A DNA stretch of 64,000 nucleotides from Pseudomonas putida (GTDB taxonomy: Bacteria; Pseudomonadota; Gammaproteobacteria; Pseudomonadales; Pseudomonadaceae): positions 2,551,501 to 2,615,500 of the forward strand of contig NZ_CP029693.1 in the NCBI RefSeq assembly GCF_003228315.1, written 5' to 3'. Positions 16,879 through 26,436 of this stretch are shown here, piece by piece. A program made the position numbers and the translations under genes. Under the pieces are notes generated by a model, which saw only the letters and a program-made list of their open reading frames with translations, made no database searches and had not been told where the DNA came from. The first letter of the stretch is position 1. Every line of letters begins with the position of its first letter.

Positions 16879-18168
16879 ATGCGCGAAGAGTTGAACCAAG
16901 GCCTGATCGACTTCCTCAAGGCCTCCCCTACCCCATTCCATGCCACCGCCAGCCTTGTACAGCGTCTGGAAGCGGCGGGTTATCAACGCCTCGACGAGCG
17001 CGAGACATGGCACACCGAAGCCAATGGCCGCTACTACGTCACCCGTAACGACTCCTCCATCGTCGCGATCAAGATGGGCCGGCACTCGCCGCTGCACGGC
17101 GGGATTCGCCTGGTCGGCGCCCACACCGACAGCCCGTGCCTGCGGGTCAAGCCGCAACCGGAACTGCAACGCCAGGGCTTCTGGCAACTGGGCGTCGAAG
17201 TCTACGGCGGCGCACTGCTGGCCCCTTGGTTCGACCGCGATCTGTCGCTGGCCGGCCGCGTGACCTTCCGCCGCGACGGCAAGGTCGAAAGCCAGTTGAT
17301 CGACTTCAAGGCACCGATCGCAATCATCCCCAACCTGGCCATTCACCTCAATCGTGAAGCCAACATGGGCTGGGCGATCAACGCGCAAACCGAGCTGCCG
17401 CCGGTGCTCGCGCAATTCGCCGGCGACGAGCGCGTGGACTTCCGCGCCGTGATCACCGACCAGCTCGCCCGCGAGCACGGCCTGAACGCCGACGTGGTGC
17501 TGGACTACGAACTGAGCTTCTACGACACCCAAAGCGCTGCCGTCATCGGTCTGCACGGCGACTTCATCGCCGGCGCGCGCCTGGACAACCTGCTGTCGTG
17601 CTACGCCGGCCTGCAGGCGCTGCTCACCGCTGACACCGACGAAACCTGCGTGCTGGTATGCAATGACCACGAAGAAGTCGGTTCCTGCTCGGCCTGTGGC
17701 GCCGACGGCCCGATGCTGGAGCAGACGCTGCGCCGCCTGCTGCCTGAGGGTGACGAGTTCGTACGCACCATCCAGAAATCCCTGCTGGTCTCGGCCGACA
17801 ACGCCCACGGCGTACACCCCAACTACGCCGAGAAGCACGACGCCAACCACGGCCCGAAACTCAACGCCGGTCCGGTGATCAAGGTCAACAGCAACCAGCG
17901 CTACGCCACCAACAGCGAAACCGCCGGCTTCTTCCGTCACCTGTGCATGGCCGAAGAAGTGCCGGTGCAGAGTTTCGTGGTGCGCAGCGACATGGGCTGC
18001 GGCTCGACCATCGGCCCGATCACCGCCAGCCATCTGGGCGTGCGCACCGTGGACATCGGCCTGCCGACATTCGCCATGCACTCGATCCGCGAACTGTGCG
18101 GCAGTCACGACCTGGCCCACCTGGTCAAAGTGCTGAGCGCGTTCTACGCCTGCCGCGAATTGCCATAG
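16879..18168 (+). CDS. apeB: M18-family aminopeptidase
   Basis: This 429-residue zinc aminopeptidase (aspartyl-aminopeptidase fold) removes N-terminal residues from peptides. Likely metal-site motifs are [14 protein letters not shown] (about 75-88), GARLDNL (about 234-240) and NDHEEVGS (about 262-269), with the conserved [10 protein letters not shown] and the late [10 protein letters not shown]. The start at 16879 ([22 protein letters not shown]) matches the family N-terminus; upstream codons lie in the REP element. Confidence 0.95.
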   Translation: MREELNQGLIDFLKASPTPFHATASLVQRLEAAGYQRLDERETWHTEANGRYYVTRNDSSIVAIKMGRHSPLHGGIRLVGAHTDSPCLRVKPQPELQRQGFWQLGVEVYGGALLAPWFDRDLSLAGRVTFRRDGKVESQLIDFKAPIAIIPNLAIHLNREANMGWAINAQTELPPVLAQFAGDERVDFRAVITDQLAREHGLNADVVLDYELSFYDTQSAAVIGLHGDFIAGARLDNLLSCYAGLQALLTADTDETCVLVCNDHEEVGSCSACGADGPMLEQTLRRLLPEGDEFVRTIQKSLLVSADNAHGVHPNYAEKHDANHGPKLNAGPVIKVNSNQRYATNSETAGFFRHLCMAEEVPVQSFVVRSDMGCGSTIGPITASHLGVRTVDIGLPTFAMHSIRELCGSHDLAHLVKVLSAFYACRELP

Positions 18169-18174
18169 CGCCCT

Positions 18175-18241
18175 TGTAGGAGCAAGGTTTGCCCGCGATG
18201 GCAATCTCACGGACGCTATCGCGGGCAAGCCTTGCTCCCAC
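18175..18241. repeat. Paired REP element, CAAGCCTTGC type
   Basis: A short-spaced inverted REP pair follows apeB directly. The second arm ends CTCCCACG. Confidence 0.85.
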
Positions 18242-18308
18242 GAAAAACGGGGCCCGGCAACTTGAATCCCACCTAGACTTTAAATACCCCTTCGACAAGG
18301 CAGTCACC

Positions 18309-18485
18309 ATGATCTCGTTGTCCACCTTCAATTCCATGCTGATCCCGATTCTCGCCGGCATGATCCTGCTGGCGATCGGCTTCAACTTTCGCGATAAAAA
18401 CGCCGGCGTATTCGCCATGTGGATCGGTATGTTGACGATCCTCGCCACTGTCGTGATCAAGATCCTCGCCAAGCTCAACGAATAA
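18309..18485 (+). CDS. Small two-helix membrane protein, unknown function
   Basis: This 58-residue protein has two hydrophobic segments, about residues 9-23 (MLIPILAGMILLAIG) and 33-52 (VFAMWIGMLTILATVVIKIL), joined by a charged turn NFRDKNAG. I do not recognise a family. The ATG is preceded by AAGGCAG and the reading frame is compact between apeB and the MscS-type gene, so it is probably real. Function cannot be assigned. Confidence 0.7.
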   Translation: MISLSTFNSMLIPILAGMILLAIGFNFRDKNAGVFAMWIGMLTILATVVIKILAKLNE

Positions 18486-18561
18486 ATCCTCGCCTGACTC
18501 GCATAGATTCTGACGGGCTCGTACACTCGGTCGACCCGTTCACTCCGAGGTTGACCGCCCA

Positions 18562-20733
18562 GTGCTCGCTCGCCTGTTTGCCCTACCGTGCTTTTTCCTC
18601 ATTGGCCTTTTGACACTGCTGTCGATGGCGCCTGCCCAGGCGGCCGGTCTGCCGAGCCTGCTCAACAGTTCGGCCAATGCCCAGCCGCAGGCACAGGAGC
18701 CCCTCGGGCAATCCCTCGATGAAGTGATCAAGTCACTGGAAAACGACCAGCAGCGCAGCAAATTGCTGGCGGACTTGAAGAAACTGCGCGACGCCACGAA
18801 AAAGGCCCAGCCGGCCACCGAGGAGGGCGTACTGGGCCTGATCGGCGGGACACTGGCCAGCTTCGAAAAACAATTCACCGGGGCCGATAGCCCGCTGACG
18901 CGCTGGTCCGACGAATTCAACCTGGCCCGGGATGAACTGAACGCCCTGATACTGCCGGCCAACGAATGGCTGCCGATCATCTTTGCCTTCGCCATGATCC
19001 TGATGGTCTGGAGCCTGCTGGCGGCGGCGCTGATCTGGATCAGCCATCGGGTGCGCATGCGCTTCGGCCTGACCGAAGAGCTGCCACAGCATCCCCGGGC
19101 TCTGGACATGCTGCGTTTCGCCCTGCGCAAGCTCGGCCCGTGGCTGATCGCGCTGGTCATCACCGTCTATCTGAGTTACGCCCTGCCCTCGTCATTGGGC
19201 AAGAGCCTGGCCATGGTGCTGGCCTATGCCCTGGTGGTCGGCACCTGTTTTTCGGCGATCTGCGTGATCGCCTTTTCCCTGCTCGACGGCCCGCACCGCC
19301 ACCGCGCGCTGTACATCCTGCGGCATCAGGCCTTTCATCCACTGTGGTTGATCGGCAGCTTCGCCGCATTTGGCGAAGCCCTGAACGACCCGCGCCTAGT
19401 CAACAGCCTGGGTGCTCATCTGGCGCATACCGCCGCGACCGTGGCCAATGTCCTGGCGGCGTTGTCCACGGGGCTGTTCATCCTGCGCTTTCGCCGCCCG
19501 ATTGCTCATCTGATCCGCAACCAGCCGTTGTCCCGGCGCCTGACCCGTCGCGCCCTGAGCGACAGTATCGAAATCCTCGGCACCTTCTGGTTCGTACCGG
19601 CGCTGGTATTGGTGGGTATCTCGCTGTTCGCCACCTTCGTCTCGGCCGGCGATACCAGCACGGCCCTGCGCCAGTCACTGATCTGCACCGTGCTGCTGGT
19701 GTTGTGCATGGTCATCAACGGCCTGGTGCGCCGCCATGCCCTCAAGCCACAGCGCGGCGTGAAGCGCCACGCGCTGTATTCCGAACGCCTTAAAAACTTC
19801 TTCTATACCCTCGCTCATCTTCTGGTCTGGCTGGCCTTCATCGAGCTCGGCCTGCGTGTGTGGGGCATGTCACTGATTGCCTTCACCGAGGGTGAAGGTC
19901 ATGAAGTCAGCGTCAAACTGTTCAGCCTGGGCGGCACGCTGATCTTTGCCTGGCTGATCTGGATTCTCAGCGACACCGCCGTGCACCATGCCCTGACCCG
20001 TTCGCGCAAAGGCCTGGCCAACGCCCGCGCGCAAACCATGATGCCGCTGATTCGCAACGTGCTGTTCGTGGCAATTTTCATCATCGCGCTGATCGTCGCC
20101 CTGGCGAACATGGGCATGAACGTCACGCCACTGCTGGCCGGTGCCGGCGTGATCGGCCTGGCCATCGGCTTCGGCGCGCAATCGCTGGTGGCCGACCTGA
20201 TCACCGGGCTGTTCATCATCATCGAAGACTCCCTGGCCATCGACGACTACGTGGACGTCGGCGGCCACCTGGGTACCGTCGAAGGCCTGACCATTCGCAC
20301 CGTGCGCCTGCGGGACATCGACGGCATCGTCCATACCATCCCGTTCAGCGAAATCAAAAGCATCAAGAACTACTCCCGGGAATTCGGCTACGCGATCTTC
20401 CGCGTTGCCGTGCCGGCCAGCATGGACATCGACAGCGCCATCAAGCTGATGCGCGATGTCGGCCAGAAAATGCGCACCGATCCGCTGCAACGCCGCAATA
20501 TCTGGTCGCCACTGGAAATTCAGGGGGTGGAAAGTTTCGAATCCGGCAACGCGATCCTGCGCGCCCGATTCAAGACGGCGCCGATCAAGCAATGGGAGGT
20601 TTCACGCGCATTCAACCTGTCGCTGAAACGGCACCTGGATGAAGCCGGGATGGACCTGGCGACGCCGCGAATGAGCGTGCAGGTCATCACCGCCGGTGGC
20701 GGACCGGATCAGACCACATCCACGCCGACATGA
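18562..20733 (+). CDS. Large MscS-family mechanosensitive channel
   Basis: This 723-residue inner-membrane protein has a signal-like N-terminus (AQAA near 28), a periplasmic helical segment (about 35-120), about ten membrane segments, and a C-terminal MscS core. The pore-lining helix and beta domain appear as LLAGAGVIGLAIGFGAQSLVADLITGLFIIIEDSLAIDDYVDVG (about 530-574). MscS-type channels relieve osmotic downshock. The length resembles YbiO-type channels. The start is GTG at 18562. The last 25 bases overlap the convergent GntR gene. Confidence 0.92.
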   Translation: MLARLFALPCFFLIGLLTLLSMAPAQAAGLPSLLNSSANAQPQAQEPLGQSLDEVIKSLENDQQRSKLLADLKKLRDATKKAQPATEEGVLGLIGGTLASFEKQFTGADSPLTRWSDEFNLARDELNALILPANEWLPIIFAFAMILMVWSLLAAALIWISHRVRMRFGLTEELPQHPRALDMLRFALRKLGPWLIALVITVYLSYALPSSLGKSLAMVLAYALVVGTCFSAICVIAFSLLDGPHRHRALYILRHQAFHPLWLIGSFAAFGEALNDPRLVNSLGAHLAHTAATVANVLAALSTGLFILRFRRPIAHLIRNQPLSRRLTRRALSDSIEILGTFWFVPALVLVGISLFATFVSAGDTSTALRQSLICTVLLVLCMVINGLVRRHALKPQRGVKRHALYSERLKNFFYTLAHLLVWLAFIELGLRVWGMSLIAFTEGEGHEVSVKLFSLGGTLIFAWLIWILSDTAVHHALTRSRKGLANARAQTMMPLIRNVLFVAIFIIALIVALANMGMNVTPLLAGAGVIGLAIGFGAQSLVADLITGLFIIIEDSLAIDDYVDVGGHLGTVEGLTIRTVRLRDIDGIVHTIPFSEIKSIKNYSREFGYAIFRVAVPASMDIDSAIKLMRDVGQKMRTDPLQRRNIWSPLEIQGVESFESGNAILRARFKTAPIKQWEVSRAFNLSLKRHLDEAGMDLATPRMSVQVITAGGGPDQTTSTPT

Positions 20734-21428
20734 ATCGCGTCATGGCGCCAGAACTCCAGGTCACAATCGATCAGCCGCTCGTGCTGATCGTAGTTGACCC
20801 GTGCAATGCGCAATCCCGGGCTACCCACTGACACGCGCAAACCCGCGGCGGCTTCCACTGACAAGGCCGTCGGCACGATCTCGAACCGCACCCGTCCGTA
20901 ATGCAGATCGTAGTGCCGCGCGTAGAGTTCGGTGATCGACTGGTTCAGATCAAACTCAAGAATCCCGGGAAAATACTGCGGGTTCAGATAGTGCTCCACG
21001 TACAACACCAACCGCCCATCGATGCGTCGGGAACGGCAGATCTGGATCACGCTGGACAACGCCGGCAACTGTAACCAGGCACAGACCGCCGCCGACGCTG
21101 GCTGCAATCGCGCAGAAATCACCTCAGTGGACGGCACTCGCCCCTGGGCGCTGACCATCGCGTGAAAGTGGCTGCGCTGCATCAGGTTATAGGCCAAGCG
21201 CGGCGGCGAAACGAACCAGCCACGCCGTTCTTCACGATAAATCTGCCCCTGGGCCTCCAACTGCAACAACGCCTCGCGCACAGTGATCCGGGTCGTCCCG
21301 AACAACTCACTGAGCTTGCGCTCGGCCGGCAGTTTGCTGCCCGGTGCCAGCAACCCGTGATCGAGCTGCTCCTGTAACACCTGGCCAATGGCGGTCACTG
21401 CTTTTGTTGCCTCATCACGCATCAACAT
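20709..21428 (-). CDS. GntR-family regulator with UTRA domain (PhnF-like)
   Basis: This 239-residue protein is a HutC/PhnF-type repressor. It has an N-terminal winged helix (KLPAERKLSELFGTTRITVREALLQLEAQG, about 38-67) and a C-terminal UTRA ligand-binding domain (about 90-235). It is divergent from an ABC operon, and related TNGNCTAGACCA-like sites lie right at its own start (21436-21449) and before the substrate-binding gene (21727-21738). Both promoters are therefore likely to be repressed until the imported compound binds. A phosphonate or phosphate-ester ligand is inference. Confidence 0.9.
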   Translation of the reverse strand: MLMRDEATKAVTAIGQVLQEQLDHGLLAPGSKLPAERKLSELFGTTRITVREALLQLEAQGQIYREERRGWFVSPPRLAYNLMQRSHFHAMVSAQGRVPSTEVISARLQPASAAVCAWLQLPALSSVIQICRSRRIDGRLVLYVEHYLNPQYFPGILEFDLNQSITELYARHYDLHYGRVRFEIVPTALSVEAAAGLRVSVGSPGLRIARVNYDQHERLIDCDLEFWRHDAIHVGVDVV

Positions 21429-21435
21429 TACCTAT

Positions 21436-21449
21436 CTGGACTAGACCAG
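21436..21449. promoter_or_regulatory. UTRA-type operator candidate at the gntR promoter
   Basis: CTGGACTAGACCAG is a near-palindrome matching the TGGTNTAGACCA form bound by UTRA-domain GntR proteins (PhnF, DasR, NagR). It lies 8 bases before the regulator's start codon. Confidence 0.6.
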
Positions 21450-21536
21450 CACGGTTTCGGGGCAGAACCACGCGAAAATCGGGCTCCTTGAGCATCCTGC
21501 AAGCGTAGGCAGTGCAGATGACTGTGAGATGACAAG

Positions 21537-21550
21537 CGACCGAACGGTCG
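21537..21550. other. Perfect 14-base palindrome in the gntR-ABC intergenic region
   Basis: CGACCGAACGGTCG has 6-base arms around AA and lies midway between the two UTRA-type sites in a 356-base gene-free region. It could be another protein site or a hairpin. The rest of this region shows nothing I can name. Confidence 0.4.
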
Positions 21551-21726
21551 TGCCCGTGGAGCGCCTCCAGACCTGCAATACCTCGGCCAAGTCCCTTGCG
21601 CAGCGGGCGTTTGCCGATGGTCTACGCTTACCGGACACCCGCCAATGCCGGGCAAATAAAAGCCAGTTCGGGCGACGAACGACATCAAAGTGTCATCGAG
21701 GGCCCTTAGATTGGCTCAGGTATTGC

Positions 21727-21738
21727 TGACCTAGACCA
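21727..21738. promoter_or_regulatory. UTRA-type operator candidate before the ABC operon
   Basis: TGACCTAGACCA shares CTAGACCA with the site at 21436-21449 and lies about 50 bases before the substrate-binding protein gene. Confidence 0.55.
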
Positions 21739-21784
21739 ACACAACCGCAATCGCAGCGTTGAAAACGCCCATAGGAGCTTCGGA

Positions 21785-22849
21785 ATGAAAAAGCTTTTCC
21801 TGGCAACACTGTTAGGTTCGACCATTGCCATGTGCACCGCCGCCATGGCGGCCGATGACTTGAAAACCCTGGAAGCCGCTGCGAAAAAAGAAGGCGCGGT
21901 CAACAGTGTCGGCATGCCCGATGACTGGGCCAACTGGAAAGACACCTGGGCCGACCTGGCCAAGAACTACGGTTTGAAACACATCGACACCGACATGAGC
22001 TCGGCCCAGGAAATCGCCAAGTTCGCCGCGGAAAAAGACAACGCCAGCGCCGACATCGGCGACGTCGGTGCCGCCTTCGGCCCGATCGCAACGAAACAGG
22101 GGGTGACCCAGCCTTACAAGCCATCCACCTGGGATCAGGTACCCACCTGGGCCAAGGACAAGGACGGCCACTGGGCCCTGGCCTATACCGGCACCATCGC
22201 CTTCATCGTCAACAAGAAGCTGCTGCACGGTTCCGAAGCACCGACAAAATGGGCTGACCTCAAGGGCGGTAAATACAAGGTCTCCATCGGTGACGTGAGC
22301 ACCGCTGCTCAAGCTGCCAACGGCGTTCTGGCTGCCGCACTGGCCAACGGTGGCGACGAGAAAAACATCGACCCTGCGCTGAAATTGTTTGCCGATATCG
22401 CCAAGCAAGGTCGCCTGTCGATGGCCAACCCGACCATCGCCACCATGGAAAAAGGCGAGATCGAAGTCGGCGTGGTCTGGGACTTCAACGGCCTGAGCTA
22501 CAAGGCCAAGATGGCCAACCCGGATGACTACGTGGTGCTGATTCCGTCCGACGGCTCGGTGATTTCCGGCTACACCACCATCATCAACAAATACGCCAAG
22601 AACCCGAACGCCGCCAAGCTGGCCCGCGAGTACATCTTCAGCGACGCCGGCCAGATCAACCTGGCCAAGGGTAACGCCCGTCCGATCCGCGCCGAGCACC
22701 TGACCCTGCCAGCCGAAGTGCAGGCCAAGCTGCTGCCGAACGAGCAGTACAAGAAAGTCACGCCGATCAAGGACGCGGACGCGTGGGAGAAGACCTCCAA
22801 GGCGCTGCCTCAGAAGTGGAACGAAGAAGTTATCGTTGAAATGAAGTAA
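21785..22849 (+). CDS. ABC transporter substrate-binding protein, organophosphorus type
   Basis: This 354-residue periplasmic binding protein of the ferric/2-aminoethylphosphonate-like class has a signal peptide ending AAMA-ADD (about 23). The mature protein has the type 2 fold runs LAYTGTIAFIVNKKLL and KGEIEVGVVWDFNGLSY. It opens the operon SBP-phosphoesterase-permease-permease-ATPase-HAD. The start is at ATG behind AGGAGCTTCGG. The ligand is unassigned; the two hydrolases and PhnF-like regulator argue for a phosphorus compound. Confidence 0.88.
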   Translation: MKKLFLATLLGSTIAMCTAAMAADDLKTLEAAAKKEGAVNSVGMPDDWANWKDTWADLAKNYGLKHIDTDMSSAQEIAKFAAEKDNASADIGDVGAAFGPIATKQGVTQPYKPSTWDQVPTWAKDKDGHWALAYTGTIAFIVNKKLLHGSEAPTKWADLKGGKYKVSIGDVSTAAQAANGVLAAALANGGDEKNIDPALKLFADIAKQGRLSMANPTIATMEKGEIEVGVVWDFNGLSYKAKMANPDDYVVLIPSDGSVISGYTTIINKYAKNPNAAKLAREYIFSDAGQINLAKGNARPIRAEHLTLPAEVQAKLLPNEQYKKVTPIKDADAWEKTSKALPQKWNEEVIVEMK

Positions 22850-22858
22850 TGCTTCATC

Positions 22859-22948
22859 TGTAGGAGCAAAGCTTGCTCGCGATGCAGGCAACTCGGTCTA
22901 TCCGATGGATCAGAGTTGATGCCATCGCGAGCAAGCAATGCTCCTACA
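22859..22948. repeat. Paired REP element inside the ABC operon
   Basis: TGTAGGAGCAAAGCTTGCTC and an imperfect inverted partner (CAAGCAATGC) separate the binding-protein gene from the rest of the operon. Such placement often stabilises the upstream message, giving more binding protein than permease. Confidence 0.88.
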
Positions 22949-22980
22949 GGTTTTGAGAGCACCCACGGAGTTCCGCCCCT

Positions 22981-23787
22981 ATGAAGCACAACGTCATCCT
23001 TGTCGTGCTCGACGGCCTCAACTATCAGGTCGCCCGCCACGCCATGGGGCACCTGCAGGCTTATGTCGGCGCAGGACGCGCAGCGCTCTACAAGCTGGAG
23101 TGCGCATTGCCGGCCCTGTCCCGACCGCTGTACGAATGCATCCTGACCGGCGTCACGCCGATCGACAGCGGCATCGTGCACAACAACATCTCGCGCCTGT
23201 CCAACCAGCGCAGCATTTATCACTACGCCACCGACGCCGGCCTTACCACCGCTGCGGCGGCGTATCACTGGGTCAGTGAGTTGTACAACCGCTCGCCATT
23301 CGTGGCGGCACGGGATCGTCACACCGACAACCCGGACCTGCCGATCCAGCACGGACATTTCTACTGGAGCGATCATTACCCCGATTCGCACCTGTTCGCC
23401 GACGCCGAAAACCTGCGCCTGCGCCACACGCCGAATTTCCTGCTGGTGCACCCCATGAACATCGACGACGCCGGGCACAAGCACGGCCTCGACACCCCGC
23501 AGTACCGCAACAGCGCACGCTCGGCGGACATCATCATCGCCGACTACCTGCAAGGCTGGCTCGACGCTGGCTATCAGGTGCTGGTGACCGCCGATCACGG
23601 CATGAACAACGATCGCTCCCATAACGGCCTGTTGCCCGAAGAGCGTGAAGTGCCGCTGTTCGTGCTCGGCGATGCGTTCAGTTTCAACCCCGACGCGGCA
23701 CCGAAACAGACCGAGATTTGCGGCACGGTCTGCGATCTGCTGGGTGTCCCCCACGACAAACCCGTGTGCCGGGAGCTGCTCAAGTGA
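22981..23787 (+). CDS. Alkaline-phosphatase-superfamily phosphoesterase
   Basis: This 268-residue protein has the two-metal site of the nucleotide pyrophosphatase/phosphonoacetate hydrolase group: Asp11 in VVLDGLN, likely nucleophile Ser47 in ALSRP, Asp162/His166 in DDAGHKHG and Asp205-His206 in TADHGMNND, with a following His in RSHNG. No signal peptide is visible, so it would act in the cytoplasm on the imported compound. The nucleophile looks like serine where many relatives have threonine. It overlaps the next gene by four bases. Substrate unknown. Confidence 0.85.
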   Translation: MKHNVILVVLDGLNYQVARHAMGHLQAYVGAGRAALYKLECALPALSRPLYECILTGVTPIDSGIVHNNISRLSNQRSIYHYATDAGLTTAAAAYHWVSELYNRSPFVAARDRHTDNPDLPIQHGHFYWSDHYPDSHLFADAENLRLRHTPNFLLVHPMNIDDAGHKHGLDTPQYRNSARSADIIIADYLQGWLDAGYQVLVTADHGMNNDRSHNGLLPEEREVPLFVLGDAFSFNPDAAPKQTEICGTVCDLLGVPHDKPVCRELLK

Positions 23788-24629
23788 ATGCCATGACCCG
23801 CGGCAAATGGCTCGCCGCCCTGTGCCTGGTGCCTTTCGCACTGTTCTTTATCGTGTTTGAAATCGCCCCGCTGGTGTGGGTGATGATCAACAGCCTGGAG
23901 TCGGAAGAGTCCGGCTGGGGCATCGCCAACTTCAGCAAAATCTTCAGCTCCAAGTTCTATCTGCAAGCGATCCAGTACAGCCTCGAGATCAGTTTCTGGT
24001 CCAGCGTCTTCGGCATCATCATCGCGGTACTCGGCGCTTATTCCCTGCGCCGGGTCGACTCGAAACTGCGCAACTTCGTCAACGCCTTCGCCAACATGAC
24101 CAGCAACTTCGCCGGCGTGCCCCTGGCGTTCGCGTTCATCATCCTGCTGGGTTTCAACGGCAGTTTCACCATCATGCTCAAGCAGGCCGGACTCATTCAG
24201 GACTTCAACCTGTACTCGAAAACCGGCGTGATCATTCTCTACACCTACTTCCAGATCCCCCTTGGCGTGTTGCTGCTCTACCCGGCTTTCGATGCGCTGC
24301 GTGAAGACTGGCGCGAGTCCGCCGCCTTGCTGGGCGCGAACGGCTGGCAGTTCTGGCGCCACATCGGTCTGCCGGTATTGACCCCGGCGCTGCTCGGCAC
24401 CTTCGTGATCCTGCTGGCCAACGCCCTGGGCGCCTACGCCACGGTGTATGCCCTGACCACCGGCAACTTCAACGTGATGCCTATCCGCATCGCGGCAATG
24501 GTCTCGGGCGATATTTCCCTGAACCCGAACCTGGCCAGTGCCCTGGCCGTGGTGCTGGTGGCGTTGATGACCCTGGTGACCGTGGTGCATCAGTTGCTGC
24601 TGAAGAGGAGCTACCATGTCTCGCGCTGA
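23784..24629 (+). CDS. ABC transporter permease 1
   Basis: This 281-residue inner-membrane permease has about six membrane segments and the cytoplasmic coupling (EAA) loop EDWRESAALLGANGWQFWRHIGLPVL (about 177-202). The GTG start at 23784 overlaps the preceding stop (GTGA) and has GGGAG eight bases upstream. The alternative ATG at 23793 has no ribosome site. It would form the heterodimeric channel with the next gene product. Confidence 0.9.
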   Translation: MNAMTRGKWLAALCLVPFALFFIVFEIAPLVWVMINSLESEESGWGIANFSKIFSSKFYLQAIQYSLEISFWSSVFGIIIAVLGAYSLRRVDSKLRNFVNAFANMTSNFAGVPLAFAFIILLGFNGSFTIMLKQAGLIQDFNLYSKTGVIILYTYFQIPLGVLLLYPAFDALREDWRESAALLGANGWQFWRHIGLPVLTPALLGTFVILLANALGAYATVYALTTGNFNVMPIRIAAMVSGDISLNPNLASALAVVLVALMTLVTVVHQLLLKRSYHVSR

Positions 24630-25416
24630 ATTGGGCCCTGTCGGTATCTATCACCGGGTAGTGGTCTATCTGCTGTTTGCCATCCTGTTGTTGCCGTTGC
24701 TCGGCACCTTTATCTATTCGATTTCCAGCAGTTGGTCGGCCACCATCCTGCCCAGCGGCTTCAGCATCAAATGGTATGTGCAGCTGTGGAGTGACCCGCG
24801 TTTCCTGAGTGCTTTCGGCCAGTCGCTGCTGGTCTGCGTCGGTGCACTGCTGCTGTCGGTCGTGCTGATTCTGCCCCTGCTGTTCGTGGTGCATTACCAC
24901 TTCCCGAAACTCGATGCGCTGATGAACATCCTGATCCTGCTGCCCTTCGCGGTGCCGCCGGTGGTGTCGTCGGTGGGCTTGCTGCAACTCTACGGCTCCG
25001 GGCCGCTCGCCATGGTCGGCACGCCGTGGATCCTGATCGGTTGCTACTTCACCGTGGCGCTGCCGTTCATGTACCGGGCGATCACCAATAACCTGCAAGC
25101 GATCAACCTGCGCGACCTCATGGACGCCGCCCAGTTGCTCGGCGCCAGCACCTTTCAGGCGGCAATCCTGGTGGTGCTGCCGAACCTGCGCAAAGGCCTG
25201 ATGGTCGCATTGCTGCTGTCGTTCTCGTTCCTGTTCGGTGAGTTCGTGTTCGCCAACATCCTCGTCGGCACCCGTTACGAAACCCTGCAGGTCTACCTCA
25301 ACAACATGCGCAACAGCAGCGGCCACTTCACCAGTGCACTGGTGATTTCCTACTTCTTCTTCGTGCTGGTTATGACCTGGGCGGCCAACATCTTGAACAA
25401 GGACAAAAGCGAATGA
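24616..25416 (+). CDS. ABC transporter permease 2
   Basis: This 266-residue permease overlaps permease 1 by 14 bases. The EAA-type loop is MDAAQLLGASTFQAAILVVLPNLRKGL (about 169-195), and about six membrane segments are visible. GAGGAG precedes the ATG. It pairs with permease 1 and the ATPase that follows. Confidence 0.9.
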   Translation: MSRAELGPVGIYHRVVVYLLFAILLLPLLGTFIYSISSSWSATILPSGFSIKWYVQLWSDPRFLSAFGQSLLVCVGALLLSVVLILPLLFVVHYHFPKLDALMNILILLPFAVPPVVSSVGLLQLYGSGPLAMVGTPWILIGCYFTVALPFMYRAITNNLQAINLRDLMDAAQLLGASTFQAAILVVLPNLRKGLMVALLLSFSFLFGEFVFANILVGTRYETLQVYLNNMRNSSGHFTSALVISYFFFVLVMTWAANILNKDKSE

Positions 25417-26402
25417 GCTATGTCAGCGTCCAACACCTGCAGAAAAATTACGCGGGCACCACGGTGTTCAGCGACATCAACTGCGAGATCAACAAAGGCG
25501 AGTTCGTCACCCTGCTCGGCCCGTCCGGTTGCGGCAAATCCACGCTGCTGCGCTGCATCGCCGGGCTGACACCGGTGGACGGCGGCAAGATCCTGCTCGA
25601 TGGCGTCGACATCGTGCCCTTGAGTCCGCAGAAGCGCGGGATCGGCATGGTGTTCCAGAGCTATGCGCTGTTCCCCAATATGACCGTCGAGCAAAACGTC
25701 GCCTTCGGCTTGCGCATGCAGAAGGTCAACGCCGACGACAGCCAGAAACGCGTGGCCGAGGTGCTGCGGCTGGTGGAGCTGCAGGATTTCGCCGCCCGCT
25801 ACCCCCATCAAATGTCTGGCGGCCAATGCCAGCGCGTGGCCCTCGCCCGCTCCCTGGTGACCCGTCCACGGCTGTTGCTGCTGGATGAACCGCTGTCGGC
25901 CCTCGATGCACGGATTCGCAAGCACTTGCGCGAACAGATCCGTCAGATCCAGCGTGAACTGGGCCTGACCACGATTTTCGTCACCCACGATCAGGAAGAG
26001 GCCCTGACGATGTCTGACCGGATTTTCCTGATGAACCAGGGGAAAATCGTCCAAAGCGGCGACGCCGAAACGCTCTACACAGCCCCTGTGGATGTGTTCG
26101 CCGCCGGCTTCATCGGCAACTACAACCTGCTGGACGCCGAGAGCGCGACCAAACTGCTACAGCGCCCGATCAACCATCGCATCGCGATTCGCCCGGAGGC
26201 CATTCAATTGAGTTTGAACGGCGAGCTGGACGCACAGATTCGCAGTCACAGCCTGCTGGGCAACGTGATCCGCTACCGGGTCGAAGCCCGGGGCGTGGAA
26301 CTGGTGGTGGACGTGCTCAACCGCTCGGGCGCCGATCTGCATCCCGATGGTCAGCGCCTGGCACTTTCCATCGATCCGACGGCCCTGCGTGAGGTAGCCT
26401 GA
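25413..26402 (+). CDS. ABC transporter ATP-binding protein
   Basis: This 329-residue ATPase energises the importer. Walker A GPSGCGKST (about 36-44), signature MSGGQCQRVALARS (about 134-147), Walker B LLLLDEP (about 154-160) and the switch HDQEEA are intact. A C-terminal TOBE-like regulatory region (about 240-329) is typical of the PotA/FbpC/phosphonate class. Its start overlaps permease 2 by four bases (ATGA). Confidence 0.92.
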   Translation: MSYVSVQHLQKNYAGTTVFSDINCEINKGEFVTLLGPSGCGKSTLLRCIAGLTPVDGGKILLDGVDIVPLSPQKRGIGMVFQSYALFPNMTVEQNVAFGLRMQKVNADDSQKRVAEVLRLVELQDFAARYPHQMSGGQCQRVALARSLVTRPRLLLLDEPLSALDARIRKHLREQIRQIQRELGLTTIFVTHDQEEALTMSDRIFLMNQGKIVQSGDAETLYTAPVDVFAAGFIGNYNLLDAESATKLLQRPINHRIAIRPEAIQLSLNGELDAQIRSHSLLGNVIRYRVEARGVELVVDVLNRSGADLHPDGQRLALSIDPTALREVA

Positions 26403-26436
26403 TGGCTTCGCTGACGCTTACGAGAGAACTGCACTG

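Noticed and set aside
21529..21729. 66-codon plus-strand ORF before the binding-protein gene
   Set aside because: It spans the regulatory palindromes, has no ribosome site and is replete with Arg/Ser/Thr codons unlike neighbouring genes.
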